A stretch of DNA of 64,000 nucleotides from CAYNWT01 sp964485095. Its GTDB lineage: Bacteria; Planctomycetota; Planctomycetia; Planctomycetales; Planctomycetaceae. The stretch's first letter is position 1; each line of letters begins with the position of its first letter. Under the pieces are notes generated by a model, which was not told where the DNA came from, searched no databases, and saw nothing but the letters and a program-made list of their open reading frames with translations. The stretch is taken from assembly GCA_964485095.1 (NCBI GenBank), contig CAZAIB010000004.1, forward strand, positions 60,168 to 124,167, written 5' to 3'. Made by a program: the position numbers and the translations under genes. Below, in pieces: positions 8,620-18,743 of the stretch.

Positions 8620-8680
8620 GTTCGTAGTCCCGGCTTTAGCCGGAAAACCCTCGATTCCGCCTAAAGGCGAGACTACGAAC
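8620..8680. repeat. 61-bp MITE-like double hairpin
   Basis: Perfect 10-bp terminal inverted repeats, GTTCGTAGTC (8620-8629) and GACTACGAAC (8671-8680), enclose two inner palindromes: CCGGCTTTAGCCGG at 8630-8643 and CGCCTAAAGGCG at 8658-8669. There is no coding capacity. The form is that of a REP/MITE-type dispersed element; copy number in the genome cannot be seen from one window. It lies between repeat copy 2 and the attC-like site at 8828. Confidence 0.8.
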
Positions 8681-8827
8681 TCCTCTCTGCTCCGCGAACT
8701 CCGCATGGGTGTCTTGTCGATCGCTTATTCGCCTCCTTAACCTCATCGCCAAGCCCGTCTCCAACCGTGTGAGTGTTCGACCCCTGCGCGATCAATCTCA
8801 ACCGCCCCAGATGAAAACCCAACGGCT

Positions 8828-8921
8828 ACATAACAATTGAGAGTTTGACTTCGGGTGGCGGGATTGGCGGGTTGGTTTTGTGCTCAGCGTGTAAACTTGA
8901 AATGCCATCCACCGGTTATCT
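8828..8921 (+). repeat. attC-like recombination site candidate
   Basis: A 94-nt stretch bounded by ACATAAC (8828-8834) and GTTATCT (8915-8921), which are inverted with 6 of 7 matches and resemble the RYYYAAC and GTTRRRY boxes of integron attC sites. The inner arms GGGTGGCGGGATTGG and CCATCCACC can partly pair. The next gene starts 15 nt downstream, the usual cassette spacing. There is no integrase gene in the window, so this is a structural resemblance only. Confidence 0.4.
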
Positions 8922-8935
8922 GACCTGGAATAGAA

Positions 8936-9319
8936 ATGTCCAATCCATACGAGTCGACCGAACCACCGACATCTGATGCCGCCCGCCCTGACTCTCCGCT
9001 CGGAAACATTTTCTTTCTTGTTTCTACGATTATCGCCCTGTTCTTTCTTGCTGCCGCTGTGCTGCAGGCAACAGGCTCGAATCTCCCGGGCTTCATTCTG
9101 GCTATACTGGCGATGGCCTTCTTTGCGGGAGTGGCAACATCCCTCCGCTTGCGAAAGTACAGGCGGAAGGTGCTGTTGAGTGTGGTTCTACCAGCCGGAG
9201 TGCTATTGATGCTCTACGGAACCATGGCGGTAGCACGGTTTGCGATGCCGAATGTGATTGTTGAGGAGCCGAGTGATCCAATCACGCCTTACGATTCAGC
9301 GGTTGACGACCAGCCTTAG
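8936..9319 (+). CDS. Small hypothetical membrane protein (MSNPYES type)
   Basis: A 127-residue protein starting MSNPYESTEPPTSDAARP, an N-terminus often seen on small planctomycete membrane proteins. Three hydrophobic segments follow (NIFFLVSTIIALFFLAAAVL, GFILAILAMAFFAGVATSL and VLLSVVLPAGVLLMLYGTMA) with a basic loop RLRKYRRK between the second and third. The C-terminus is acidic. Function is unknown. It directly follows the attC-like site and is followed by another GGCCACACAAC motif at about 9323. Confidence 0.65.
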   Translation: MSNPYESTEPPTSDAARPDSPLGNIFFLVSTIIALFFLAAAVLQATGSNLPGFILAILAMAFFAGVATSLRLRKYRRKVLLSVVLPAGVLLMLYGTMAVARFAMPNVIVEEPSDPITPYDSAVDDQP

Positions 9320-9399
9320 TATGGCCACACAACCATGCACATGGGGGCGTTGCTTGCCGATCCAAGCAGCATGAAATCAATGCGGACGTCGCCGTCCAA

Positions 9400-10296
<897 letters not shown>

Positions 10297-10435
10297 GGGT
10301 TACCTGCTGAGTGTTAAATCAGATCACACCCTTGCAGTCGCAACCCGCCCGCATCGCGCACAACGATCGCGCGATTGGTTTCGGATGCCGACCACGCCTT
10401 TCCTCGAAGGTGTCATCTGCGATGAATTTCTCGCT

Positions 10436-10612
10436 TAGGCAGGTCTTCTGGCTCTCGGTTCAACCTTCAACTACTCCTTCCCACAATGCCAGCAGGCATT
10501 GCAGTGGATCAGCAGTTGTCGTCACCGAATACAGCGGCGGGACCGCGACGGATTCTCACCGTCTTCCCTCTTAGCTCCAGGCGATCACAAACGACCCCGG
10601 GAGAACCAAAGC
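10436..10612 (-). promoter_or_regulatory. Cobalamin (B12) riboswitch
   Basis: Read on the minus strand, the segment contains the ordered conserved blocks of the adenosylcobalamin aptamer: GGTTCTCCCGG, then GAGGGAAGACGGTGAGAATC with CGTCGCGGTCCCGCCGCTGT, then CCACTGC, the hairpin GCCTGCTGGCATTG, TGGGAAGG, and the 3' block CCAGAAGACCTGCCT. Spacing and order match the Rfam-type consensus. The only downstream gene on this strand is the DUF1559 gene, whose ATG lies about 140 nt beyond the aptamer. No B12 transport or synthesis gene is nearby. Confidence 0.95.
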
Positions 10613-10744
10613 GGCAGGATGATAAGTCGGATTGCAGGAGTGTCAACCACATTCACAGCGAACAACATTGGTTCAGGCCTGGCTGACATCGACCCAGGCT
10701 CGTACGATTGTGAAGGCTAATACTTAACGTGAGCGCAACCTGGA

Positions 10745-11323
10745 ATGTCAGAACCGAACTCGCTACCCGCGGACCTTGTCCCGCATCCGATCTACGGCAC
10801 TGAGGTTCGCTCATCCGGCTTGAAGGTGTCGGCGCAGAAAGTTCGCGATTCGTTTTGGCGATACCCGCTGGAAACCATCTTTCCCGAGTCTGCCATCGCC
10901 GCAGACACCAGCAAACAGAAGTATTCAATCTACCCGCGTCCGTACTACGTGGATGCCTTGATGAACTGCAATGAATGTACGCGGCCGTTCTTGTTCTTTG
11001 CGGAAGAACAGAAGTACTGGCATGAAGAACTCCAACTCTACGTAGACGCCTGGTGCAATCACTGCCCCAAGTGCAGGAAAGAAAGGCAAATCGTCCAACA
11101 GGCCTTCCAGCGATACTCAGAATTGATTTCGACCGAGGCGAAATCCGATGTTCAGTTAAAGCAGCTTGTTACCGATGCGGTGCTGCTTTGGGAGGAAGGC
11201 ATCATCAAGAACGAACAGAAACTGCGTCAAATCAAGAATCAGGCCATCCGACAAATACCGAATACAGATTCCGCCAAAGCGATAGAAACCCTCGTCGCTA
11301 CGCTGCCGAATACCAACGAATAG
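10745..11323 (+). CDS. Zinc-ribbon domain protein (zf-trcl-like)
   Basis: A 192-residue soluble protein starting MSEPNSLPADLVPHP. The central segment, about residues 76-115, has CNECTRPFLFFAEEQKYWHE followed by a CNHCPKCRKERQ block. This resembles the probable zinc-ribbon (zf-trcl) pattern, CxxC-x-F-x-F-x-x-x-EQ...CxxCR. The rest is helical with many charged residues. The biochemical role of this zinc ribbon is unknown. It is divergent from the riboswitch-controlled gene and lies about 135 nt upstream of purA on the same strand; a CGCTAAC box follows it. Confidence 0.6.
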   Translation: MSEPNSLPADLVPHPIYGTEVRSSGLKVSAQKVRDSFWRYPLETIFPESAIAADTSKQKYSIYPRPYYVDALMNCNECTRPFLFFAEEQKYWHEELQLYVDAWCNHCPKCRKERQIVQQAFQRYSELISTEAKSDVQLKQLVTDAVLLWEEGIIKNEQKLRQIKNQAIRQIPNTDSAKAIETLVATLPNTNE

Positions 11324-11458
11324 ACGTTCCATTCGCGACTGCGGTCGTTTTTGTTACACCCGCTAACGCTGCCGAGCATTCGGCGTTAAACTCTGACGGT
11401 TTGCGCGTATTCGGCCGGGCCCGTTTGGTTCCGGCTTCTGTCTTGATTGGATGTAGAA

Positions 11459-12736
11459 GTGCCAGCGACATCGGTTATTGGATTGCAGTGGGGCGACGAA
11501 GCTAAGGGGAAGATTGTCGATCTCCTTACCGACGACCACGACTTTGTGGTTCGCTATCAGGGCGGCAACAACGCCGGTCACACCGTTAAGTTTGATGGTG
11601 AAACTTACAAGCTGTCACTGCTGCCAGCCGGAATTTTGCACAACCAGGTTGTCTCGGTCGTTGGCCCAGGCGTGGTTATCAATCCGAAGGCGTTCCTGGA
11701 AGAACTGGACGGCATCGTGAGCCGCCGCGGCGATGTCGGCAAACAGCTACGCATCAGCCAGCGAGCCCACGCCATCATGCCATGGCACATGCTGGAAGAA
11801 GCCGCACTTGAGAAAGCGCGTGGCGATCAGGCTATCGGAACCACAATGCGTGGAATCGGTATGTGCTACGCCGACAAAGTTGGTCGCGGTAACGCGGTTC
11901 GCATGGGCGATTTGGTTCGCGACACTTTCCCCGACCAAGTCGCGCGGATTGTCGAACACAAAACCAAGATCCTCAAAGCGCTGAACCCTGACGTTGAAGC
12001 GTTGGACACCGATGCGATTGTTGCGGAGTTTTCTGCGTACGGCGAACGGCTCAAGCCATACATCTGCGACACCAGTTCCCTGCTGCACAAAGCGGTCGCT
12101 GAAAAGAAGAGGATCCTGTTCGAAGGCGCTCAGGGAAGTCTGCTGGATATCGACCACGGAACGTTCCCGTTTGTCACATCCTCCAGCAGTTCCGGAGCCG
12201 GTATTCACTCAGGCAGCGGTGTTCCTGAACGCTACATCGACCGCATGATTGGTGTCGTGAAGGCGTACACAACCCGCGTTGGCGGTGGACCGTTCCCAAC
12301 AGAACTCGACAACGACATCGGACAACGCATCCGCGACGCGGGTAACGAATACGGAACCGTCACCGGTCGGCCACGTCGCTGCGGTTGGTTCGACGCCGTC
12401 GCCGCCGGCTACAGCGCGCGACTGAGCGGCATTGACTGTCTCACTGTTGCGTTGGTCGATGTCCTCAGCGGTTTCGATGAACTCCAAATCTGCGCCGCAT
12501 ACGACATCAACGGCAAACAGACGACGGACTTCCCGGGACACATTGATGACCTTGCCGCTGCGAAACCGGTTCTGACGACGGTTCCAGGCTGGCAGGAAGA
12601 TATCACCGGCATCACGACCTACAGCGATTTGCCTGCGAACGCACAGAAGTATGTCGAGACCATCGGCGAACTCATGGGCTTCCCAGTCGACATCGTCTCC
12701 GTCGGACCAGACCGGGCCCAAACCATTATCAGATAG
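11459..12736 (+). CDS. purA: Adenylosuccinate synthetase
   Basis: A protein of about 425 residues, the family length. It catalyses GTP-dependent condensation of IMP with aspartate, the first committed step to AMP, in the cytosol. Motifs are VIGLQWGDEAKGKIVDLL at the N-terminus (the usual GDEGKGK reads GDEAKGK), GNNAGHTV, TTMRGIGMCYADK, GAQGSLLDIDHGTFPFVTSS and TRVGGGPFPTE. A GTG at 11459 giving MPATSVIGLQWG fits homologues; a TTG at 11447 in the same frame is an alternative, and an out-of-frame ATG-TAG lies between them. The next pathway enzyme, PurB, is also in the window but 40 kb away. Confidence 0.97.
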   Translation: MPATSVIGLQWGDEAKGKIVDLLTDDHDFVVRYQGGNNAGHTVKFDGETYKLSLLPAGILHNQVVSVVGPGVVINPKAFLEELDGIVSRRGDVGKQLRISQRAHAIMPWHMLEEAALEKARGDQAIGTTMRGIGMCYADKVGRGNAVRMGDLVRDTFPDQVARIVEHKTKILKALNPDVEALDTDAIVAEFSAYGERLKPYICDTSSLLHKAVAEKKRILFEGAQGSLLDIDHGTFPFVTSSSSSGAGIHSGSGVPERYIDRMIGVVKAYTTRVGGGPFPTELDNDIGQRIRDAGNEYGTVTGRPRRCGWFDAVAAGYSARLSGIDCLTVALVDVLSGFDELQICAAYDINGKQTTDFPGHIDDLAAAKPVLTTVPGWQEDITGITTYSDLPANAQKYVETIGELMGFPVDIVSVGPDRAQTIIR

Positions 12737-12749
12737 CGAGGTCGTCGCA

Positions 12750-13700
12750 TTGAACTTCAGCGAACTCATCAAGCAGGCGAAGGATAAAAGTCTCGCTGCG
12801 TTTTCGCAGGTGGCTGTAATTTCTAAAGCAGCCACCGAAGCTGTCAGTTCAGGCTTTGGCTACGCGAAAGAGAAGCTTGGCAATTCGTGGCTGTTTGGTT
12901 CCAGCGAAGAATCCGACAGCTTTGTTGAACAGTTTGACGAGAAGCACTACTTCTTGGTTCCCTACCGCCTGGCCGACTGTCGGTACACGCTTTACAGCCT
13001 GCGGTGCCTGCCGACAGGCGTTCCACCGATCAACGATTTACCCAAGCGCCGCGTGTTCCATTTGCCGGACGCCAACGCAATGGCGACGCTGGAACACCTG
13101 CTGACTTCGAAAGCCCGCGGTCAGGTACAGACTGAAAAGGTGACAGCCGGAGCGTTCGGAACGCGGCTTGTCGATCTGGCCAACGAGATTGATAAGTTGG
13201 ACAGCAAGATGTTCAACGGCGTACTTCTGATTGGCGGCCTGGTCGCACTTGCGAATCCGGTCACGGCTGCGGTGCTCACTGCAAAAGCCATGATCCCATC
13301 CGTCGGCCTGCTGCTGTCTCGATACGGTTTGAAGTATGCGGGTGAAGCCGCCAACGACCGCGCGATCGAGAAGGAAATCAGGAAGGCCGAGAAAGAAGTG
13401 CTGGCCGAGTTTAGCGGTTCGAACACAACGTCGGTTGAGAACGCGATGCTGCGGCAGCTTGACCATGCTCTCGATACGGACGTCTTCGAATACGATCCGA
13501 TGTTGGACATGCAGTTCGACCAGCTTGGCGACACCGACGCCACCCGGTACGCCGACCTGACGCGCCGAGTTATCGTCAACACGTACGCGGACCTGCTGCG
13601 CGATAACACGAATTGGTCGGCCGCTTCGCTTGGCGAGGAAGATGTTCGCTGGCTGCAAATGCTGGACGCGGTGGAAAGCAAACGAACCGACCAGACCTGA
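12750..13700 (+). CDS. Hypothetical protein downstream of purA
   Basis: A 316-residue protein that I do not recognise. The frame is open back into purA, but the likely start is the TTG at 12750 (MNFSELIKQAKDK), 13 nt after the purA stop, with a GAGG about 9 nt upstream. It has a Lys/Ala-rich N-terminal helix, a beta-rich middle (YFLVPYRLADCRYTLYSL), a hydrophobic segment near residues 156-187 (VLLIGGLVALANPVTAAVL) and an acidic, helical C-terminal half. The short spacing suggests co-transcription with purA. Membrane association is possible from the hydrophobic stretch. Confidence 0.65.
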   Translation: MNFSELIKQAKDKSLAAFSQVAVISKAATEAVSSGFGYAKEKLGNSWLFGSSEESDSFVEQFDEKHYFLVPYRLADCRYTLYSLRCLPTGVPPINDLPKRRVFHLPDANAMATLEHLLTSKARGQVQTEKVTAGAFGTRLVDLANEIDKLDSKMFNGVLLIGGLVALANPVTAAVLTAKAMIPSVGLLLSRYGLKYAGEAANDRAIEKEIRKAEKEVLAEFSGSNTTSVENAMLRQLDHALDTDVFEYDPMLDMQFDQLGDTDATRYADLTRRVIVNTYADLLRDNTNWSAASLGEEDVRWLQMLDAVESKRTDQT

Positions 13701-13870
13701 TCTCAGGCGATCGTACCAACGCCGAGTACAGAGATGTTTAGTCAGGTTTCGCAGGTTATCCACGGTCACAGGCAGTTGATTCATCTGAACAGCGGCTTGC
13801 TTTCAGATTGATCGTGCAAAGACACGAGCGGCCAACGATAATCGCGCGAACCAAATGGAGAACGGGGTTG

Positions 13871-16309
13871 GTGGTGAAAATCGTCTGTAGCGTCATTTTG
13901 TTGAGCCTATGCTGGTTCCCACCATCGGCCTGTGCATCACCAGCGGCGCTTGCCGCGCAGTCTGGTTCGTCACAGTTGTTTCTGAAGGGCTTGTGTTTCG
14001 ATTGCCACTCGGGTGACGAAGCCGAAGCGGGCTTTGATATTGCCGGCCTGAAATTGGATGGGAACGACCCGGCAAACCTGGACCGATGGGTCAAGCTCCT
14101 GGACCGCGTTGAACACGGCGATATGCCGCCGCCTGAAGCGCACCAACCGTCAGCTAACGAACGCAAGCACTTCGTCACCAGCCTGAAACGTGAACTGCTA
14201 ACAGTGAATCGTCAGCGGTACGCGGCAATGGGACGAACCACAATCCGCAGGCTCAATCGATACGAATACGAACGGACGGTTCAGGAACTGCTGGGCATCA
14301 CCGTCCCGCTGGCTCACCTGCTTCCCGAAGACACACCGCTGCATGGCTTCGACACCGTTTCCGACGCGCTGCGATTTTCGTCGTTGCACATCGACAAGTA
14401 TCTGGACGCCGCAGACGCAGCCGTTCATGCGGCGCTTCGATTCACTGAAGAACCGAAACGGATTGACCAACGGTTCAACTTTTCTGAACAGGAAGGTATC
14501 CGCCGGAATGTGAACCAGGCGAACTCAGTCGTCCGCAACATGGGTTACGGAGCGGTCCTGTTTTCGGACTCGTCGTACATCTCCAAAATTCACGGACTGA
14601 CTATCGAACACGGCGGCATGTATCGCATCAGAGCACGGGGGCAGGCGTTTCAAAGTGTGAAGCCCGTCGTCATGCGGCTGCACGCGGGTGATTACAAATC
14701 CGGAACCGTGCGCATGCTGGGCTTCTTCGACATGCCGCACGACAAACCGCGCGAAGTCGAACTGCTGACGCGGTTGGAATACAACAACTACCTCTATCCC
14801 ACTCCGGACGACCTTGTCGCCGACAAAAGTAATCAGGGCGTTTGGAACGTTGGGGCATTGAACTTTCGTGGTTCGGGTCTGCTGGTCGAATGGGTCGAAA
14901 TTGAAGGCCCGATTCACTGGCAGTGGCCGCCAGCAAGCGTCAGCAAACTACTGGCCGACACACCCATCGACCGACTGGAACACCAGCAATGGGTCAACGA
15001 AGAAACAGTCGTGTTCGAACCGCGTCCACTGGACCCGGAGGCATCAATCCGGAAACTGCTGCCCGACTTCGCTCAGCGCGCGTTTCGGCGACCGTTGGAA
15101 CCCGGCGGCGCTGACCGTTACATCAAGCTGGCTCTGACCGCGATGGAGAATGGCCAGTCGTTTAAAGACGCCATGCGCGTCGGCGCGAAGGCGATTCTGA
15201 CTTCGCCCCGGTTCCTGATTCTGGACGAATCACCAGGCAAGCTGGACGGCTACGCTTTGGCCGCGCGGCTTTCGTATTCGTTTTGGGGAACCATGCCCGA
15301 CGCCGAACTGCGCGAACTGGCGGCCACCGGCGAACTGACCAGGTCTGATGTCCTGCGCGAACAAACCGAACGCCTGCTCAACGACGATCGCGCGAAGGCG
15401 TTCGTGCAAAGTTTTGTGGGTCAGTGGTTGGATTTGCGAAGCATCGATAACACCAGCCCCGACAAACGGCTGTACCCTGAGTTCGACGAAATTCTGAAGG
15501 TGTCGATGGTCAACGAAACGGAAAGCTTCTTTGCTGAACTTCTCAACAACGACCTGCCGGTTCGAAACCTAATCGATTCCGACTTCAGCATGCTGAACCG
15601 CCGACTGGCCGAACACTACGATATCGCCGGAGTCGAAGGGCAAACGCCAAAACGCGTGAAACTGCCGGCTCATTCACAACGCGGCGGCGTGATGACGCAG
15701 GCTTCCGTTCTGAAGGTGACAGCCAACGGAACCGTCACCTCGCCCGTCTCACGCGGTTCGTGGGTGATGGCTCGTTTACTAAATCAGCCACCGTCTCCCC
15801 CGCCACCGACTGTCGGTTCCATCGAACCCGACACCCGCGGCGCGACCACGGTTCGTGAGCAGTTAGCGAAACATCGCAGCGACCCAAGCTGCAATACCTG
15901 CCACGCCACCATCGACCCACCCGGCTTCGCATTGGAAAGCTTCGACGTCATCGGCGGCGCACGATCGCGGTACCGATCGAAGGAGGAAGGGCAGCGTGTT
16001 CGACACAAACTGCGCGGGCGTGAGATCTGGGAATACAAAATTGGTCCGATCGTCGATTCCGCCGGGCAGCTGGAATCGGGCGAACGGTTTACGGACATTC
16101 GCGAGTTCAAACGGTTGCTGATGTTGCAGCACGAAGATGTCGCTCGCAGCGTCGTGTCGAACCTGATGGTTTACGCCACCGGCCATCAAATCGAAATCGC
16201 CGACAGAGAAACCATCGATCGAATTCTGGCGAACACAAGAAATACCGAACACGGTTTGCGAAGCCTGGTTCATGCCGTCGTGCAAAGCAATCTGTTCAGG
16301 AACAAGTGA
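13871..16309 (+). CDS. DUF1587/DUF1592/DUF1588/DUF1585 cytochrome-like exported protein
   Basis: A protein of about 812 residues. A GTG at 13871 (MVKIVCSVILLSLCWFPPSA) begins a signal peptide and lies 10 nt after GGAG; a TTG at 13868 or one at 13808 are alternatives. Domain order is that of the planctomycete PSCyt/PSD proteins: haem site CFDCH (Cys42, Cys45, His46), DUF1587 with IRRLNRYEYERTVQEL, DUF1595 with AFRRPLEPGG, DUF1592 with LSYSFWGTMPDAEL, DUF1588 with VTSPVSRGSWV and a second haem site CNTCH near residue 674, and DUF1585 at the end. It is probably periplasmic and may transfer electrons; the substrate is unknown. Its stop overlaps the start of the DUF1552 gene by one base. Confidence 0.93.
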   Translation: MVKIVCSVILLSLCWFPPSACASPAALAAQSGSSQLFLKGLCFDCHSGDEAEAGFDIAGLKLDGNDPANLDRWVKLLDRVEHGDMPPPEAHQPSANERKHFVTSLKRELLTVNRQRYAAMGRTTIRRLNRYEYERTVQELLGITVPLAHLLPEDTPLHGFDTVSDALRFSSLHIDKYLDAADAAVHAALRFTEEPKRIDQRFNFSEQEGIRRNVNQANSVVRNMGYGAVLFSDSSYISKIHGLTIEHGGMYRIRARGQAFQSVKPVVMRLHAGDYKSGTVRMLGFFDMPHDKPREVELLTRLEYNNYLYPTPDDLVADKSNQGVWNVGALNFRGSGLLVEWVEIEGPIHWQWPPASVSKLLADTPIDRLEHQQWVNEETVVFEPRPLDPEASIRKLLPDFAQRAFRRPLEPGGADRYIKLALTAMENGQSFKDAMRVGAKAILTSPRFLILDESPGKLDGYALAARLSYSFWGTMPDAELRELAATGELTRSDVLREQTERLLNDDRAKAFVQSFVGQWLDLRSIDNTSPDKRLYPEFDEILKVSMVNETESFFAELLNNDLPVRNLIDSDFSMLNRRLAEHYDIAGVEGQTPKRVKLPAHSQRGGVMTQASVLKVTANGTVTSPVSRGSWVMARLLNQPPSPPPPTVGSIEPDTRGATTVREQLAKHRSDPSCNTCHATIDPPGFALESFDVIGGARSRYRSKEEGQRVRHKLRGREIWEYKIGPIVDSAGQLESGERFTDIREFKRLLMLQHEDVARSVVSNLMVYATGHQIEIADRETIDRILANTRNTEHGLRSLVHAVVQSNLFRNK

Positions 16310-17571
16310 TGACAACCAATAAACAACGCCGCCGTTTTCTGCAGGCCGCCGGTGTCGGGCTGGCCCTGCCGCTGCTGGATCGGTTCGCGCCGAAGGCGAT
16401 TGCGAACGCGACTGACGACCCGCCGCGACGCATGGTCTTTATCTGTTCTAGTCTTGGCTTCCACGGGCCGAATGTGTTCCCTGAGAAAACCGGTGAAGAC
16501 TACGAATCGCCTGCGTACTTGAAACTGCTGGAAGAACACCGCAAAGAATTCACCGTGTTCTCCGGTTTGTCGCACCCCGAACAAGCGGGCGCCGATGGCC
16601 ACTCGTCTGAAAAAACCTGGCTAACGTCTGCCCCCAACCCCGGCCTGGGTGGGTTCCGCAATTCGATTTCAGTGGATCAGTTTGCGGCTGAGAAACTTGG
16701 CTACGTCACCCGCTATCCATCGCTGGTGCTCGGAACGCATTACGGCAGTCAGTCCTACACCCGCAGCGGTGTCATGATCCCGGCAAACCCTTCACCGTCG
16801 AAAGTGTTTGCGCAGTTGTTTCTCAAGGGAACCGACAAGGAACTCAAAGCGCAGATCCAAAAACTAAAGGACGGGCAGAGCATTCTGGATGCTGTCGCGG
16901 GCGAAGCGAAGCAGCTTAGTAAACGTAGTAGTTCTGCCGACCGAAGCCGACTGGACGAGTATTTTCAGTCGGTCCGCGAGATGGAAAACCGACTGGTTCA
17001 AGCGGAATCGTGGGTTAAGAAACCGAAGCCGGACATCGAAGCCAAACCGCCGGAGGACATCAGCGACGCCAACGATTTGATTGGCCGCATGAAGCTGGTG
17101 TTCGAACTGGTTCCGTTGGCATTGCAAACAGATTCCACGCGCGTGATCTCAATTCTGGCGCACGGCCGGAACGATGTTCCGAAAGTGGATGGCGTTTCCA
17201 TTGATCACCACAACCTGTCGCACCATGGCAAAGACCCGGAAAAGATCCGCCAACTGGAACTCATCGAAAAAGCCCAGTTCGAAACCTTCGGCACTCTCAT
17301 CGGCGCACTCAAGGGGAAGGAAGAAGCTGGCAAACGTCTGATCGACAGCACGTCCGTTGTGTTCGGCAGCAACCTCGGTAACGCAAACGCTCACGATTGG
17401 CACAACCTGCCAATCGTTCTTGCCGGCGGAGGGTTCAAACACGGTCGTCATGTTGGCTACGACAAAGACAACAACACACCATTTGCGAACCTGTTCCTCA
17501 CGTTGCTGCAGAAACAAGGCATCGAGGTGGACAAGTTCGGTTCCAGTAGCGGAACTCTGACACTGAGCTAA
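16309..17571 (+). CDS. DUF1552 Tat-exported protein
   Basis: A 420-residue protein. The ATG at 16309 shares its A with the upstream TGA (TGATG), indicating translational coupling. The N-terminus KQRRRFLQAAGVGLALPLLD is a twin-arginine signal. The body contains GLSHPEQAGADGHSS, SVDQFAAEKLG and, near the end, GSNLGNANAHDWHNLP and GFKHGRHVGYD, all characteristic of the DUF1552 family. In planctomycetes this family nearly always follows a DUF1592 cytochrome-like gene, as here and again at 30754. By analogy with DUF1501-type sulfatase-fold proteins it may bind metal, but the activity is not established. Confidence 0.93.
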   Translation: MTTNKQRRRFLQAAGVGLALPLLDRFAPKAIANATDDPPRRMVFICSSLGFHGPNVFPEKTGEDYESPAYLKLLEEHRKEFTVFSGLSHPEQAGADGHSSEKTWLTSAPNPGLGGFRNSISVDQFAAEKLGYVTRYPSLVLGTHYGSQSYTRSGVMIPANPSPSKVFAQLFLKGTDKELKAQIQKLKDGQSILDAVAGEAKQLSKRSSSADRSRLDEYFQSVREMENRLVQAESWVKKPKPDIEAKPPEDISDANDLIGRMKLVFELVPLALQTDSTRVISILAHGRNDVPKVDGVSIDHHNLSHHGKDPEKIRQLELIEKAQFETFGTLIGALKGKEEAGKRLIDSTSVVFGSNLGNANAHDWHNLPIVLAGGGFKHGRHVGYDKDNNTPFANLFLTLLQKQGIEVDKFGSSSGTLTLS

Positions 17572-17613
17572 CTGCGGCGGTTACGTTTGCTTCAAGCCCA
17601 TCGCCGACGATGT

Positions 17614-17683
17614 CTTGCAACGGCAGTTTCTTTCCCGAGCTCCCACAGCTTGCAACGGCAGTTTCTTTCCCGAGCTCCCACAG
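17614..17683. repeat. Perfect tandem duplication of 35 bp
   Basis: The 35-bp unit beginning CTTGCAACGGCAGTTTCTTT occurs at 17614-17648 and again at 17649-17683 with no differences. It fills most of the 119-nt gap between the convergent DUF1552 and DNA ligase genes, ending 8 nt from the ligase stop. A recent slippage or duplication is the simplest reading. Confidence 0.95.
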
Positions 17684-17690
17684 CCTCTCA

Positions 17691-18677
17691 TCAAGACTCG
17701 GAACCGGCGGCCGAACGTTGCAGGTCGGATATGGTGATATCTTCTCTGAGGCCTTTGAAGCTGGGGAAGCGAAGAATGCCTTCGTTGGATCGCTTAAGAA
17801 ACTCGATCTCGACAACCATTTCCGGTTGCACCCACCTTGAATCGCGAACCGGGACATCCCTTGGGTGCGTTGGTAGTGGGCACTTGCTGATTTCAGATGA
17901 TTCCAATCGGGCGCGGAGGGTTTCCAGTGTGGCCTGCGAGAATCCGGTTCCGACGCGACCCACATATTGCCAGTCACCAGATGAGGTTGGTTCGGCCAGC
18001 ATCATGGCTCCCAACGCATGGTCAACCGATTCTGAATCGGTGAAACCCACGACCACGAATTCCTGGCGTCGGTTGTATTTGACCTTCAGCCACGCATCAG
18101 AACGGCCCGACTTGTAGGGAGCCGACAAGCGTTTGGAAACGATGCCTTCCACATTCAGCGCGCGGGCGTTTTCGAAGACAGCCGGACCGTTGCCGACAAT
18201 GTGGTCTGACAACTGCAGCGCGGGGGCGGTGCAGTCGCGCAGGATTTCTTTGAGTGCGATTTTGCGATCGGGAAGACTGGCTGGCTTCAGGTCCAGGTCG
18301 CCCAGGTGCAGCACGTCGAAGATGAAGTAAATCAAACCGACGGGTCGCGGTTTGGAAATGGTGTTTTGCAGCGCTTGAAAGTCAGTGACACCATCGGAAC
18401 CGATGACAGCGACTTCGCCGTCGACAATGAAGTCATCGGCTGCCAACGTTTTGATTCCAGCGACCAGCGGTTTGACGTTGCTGGTCCAGTCTTTGCCATT
18501 GCGTGAGATGAACCGAACGTCATCTCCTGAGCGGCGGCACAGCATGCGGTAGCCGTCCAGCTTAATTTCGTGGCCCCAGTCATCGCCGTCAGGAACAGCA
18601 GGTGCCGCCAGCGCAAGTTGTGGGGCGGGCAGGGTGTCGGGCAGTGGTCCGCGGCGGACTCGGGTTTTCTTGCTCAT
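17691..18677 (-). CDS. Stand-alone ATP-dependent DNA ligase (LigD ligase-domain type)
   Basis: A 328-residue protein consisting only of the adenylation and OB domains found in bacterial LigD. The nucleotidyl-lysine motif is EIKLDGYR with Lys39; other ligase motifs are FIVDGEVAV (III), EGIVSKRLSAPY (IV) and DAWLKVK (V), and the C-terminus has VQPEMVVEIEFLKRS of the OB fold. The polymerase and phosphoesterase modules of multidomain LigD are absent and no Ku gene is adjacent, so a role in end joining is only presumed. It is convergent with the DUF1552 gene and lies downstream of the AsmA-like gene on the same strand. Confidence 0.93.
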   Translation of the reverse strand: MSKKTRVRRGPLPDTLPAPQLALAAPAVPDGDDWGHEIKLDGYRMLCRRSGDDVRFISRNGKDWTSNVKPLVAGIKTLAADDFIVDGEVAVIGSDGVTDFQALQNTISKPRPVGLIYFIFDVLHLGDLDLKPASLPDRKIALKEILRDCTAPALQLSDHIVGNGPAVFENARALNVEGIVSKRLSAPYKSGRSDAWLKVKYNRRQEFVVVGFTDSESVDHALGAMMLAEPTSSGDWQYVGRVGTGFSQATLETLRARLESSEISKCPLPTHPRDVPVRDSRWVQPEMVVEIEFLKRSNEGILRFPSFKGLREDITISDLQRSAAGSES

Positions 18678-18743
18678 GTCCGTGTCCGGATCCTACGGTT
18701 CAAGGACATCGATGATAACCGGATGCGACCGTGGCGACACACG

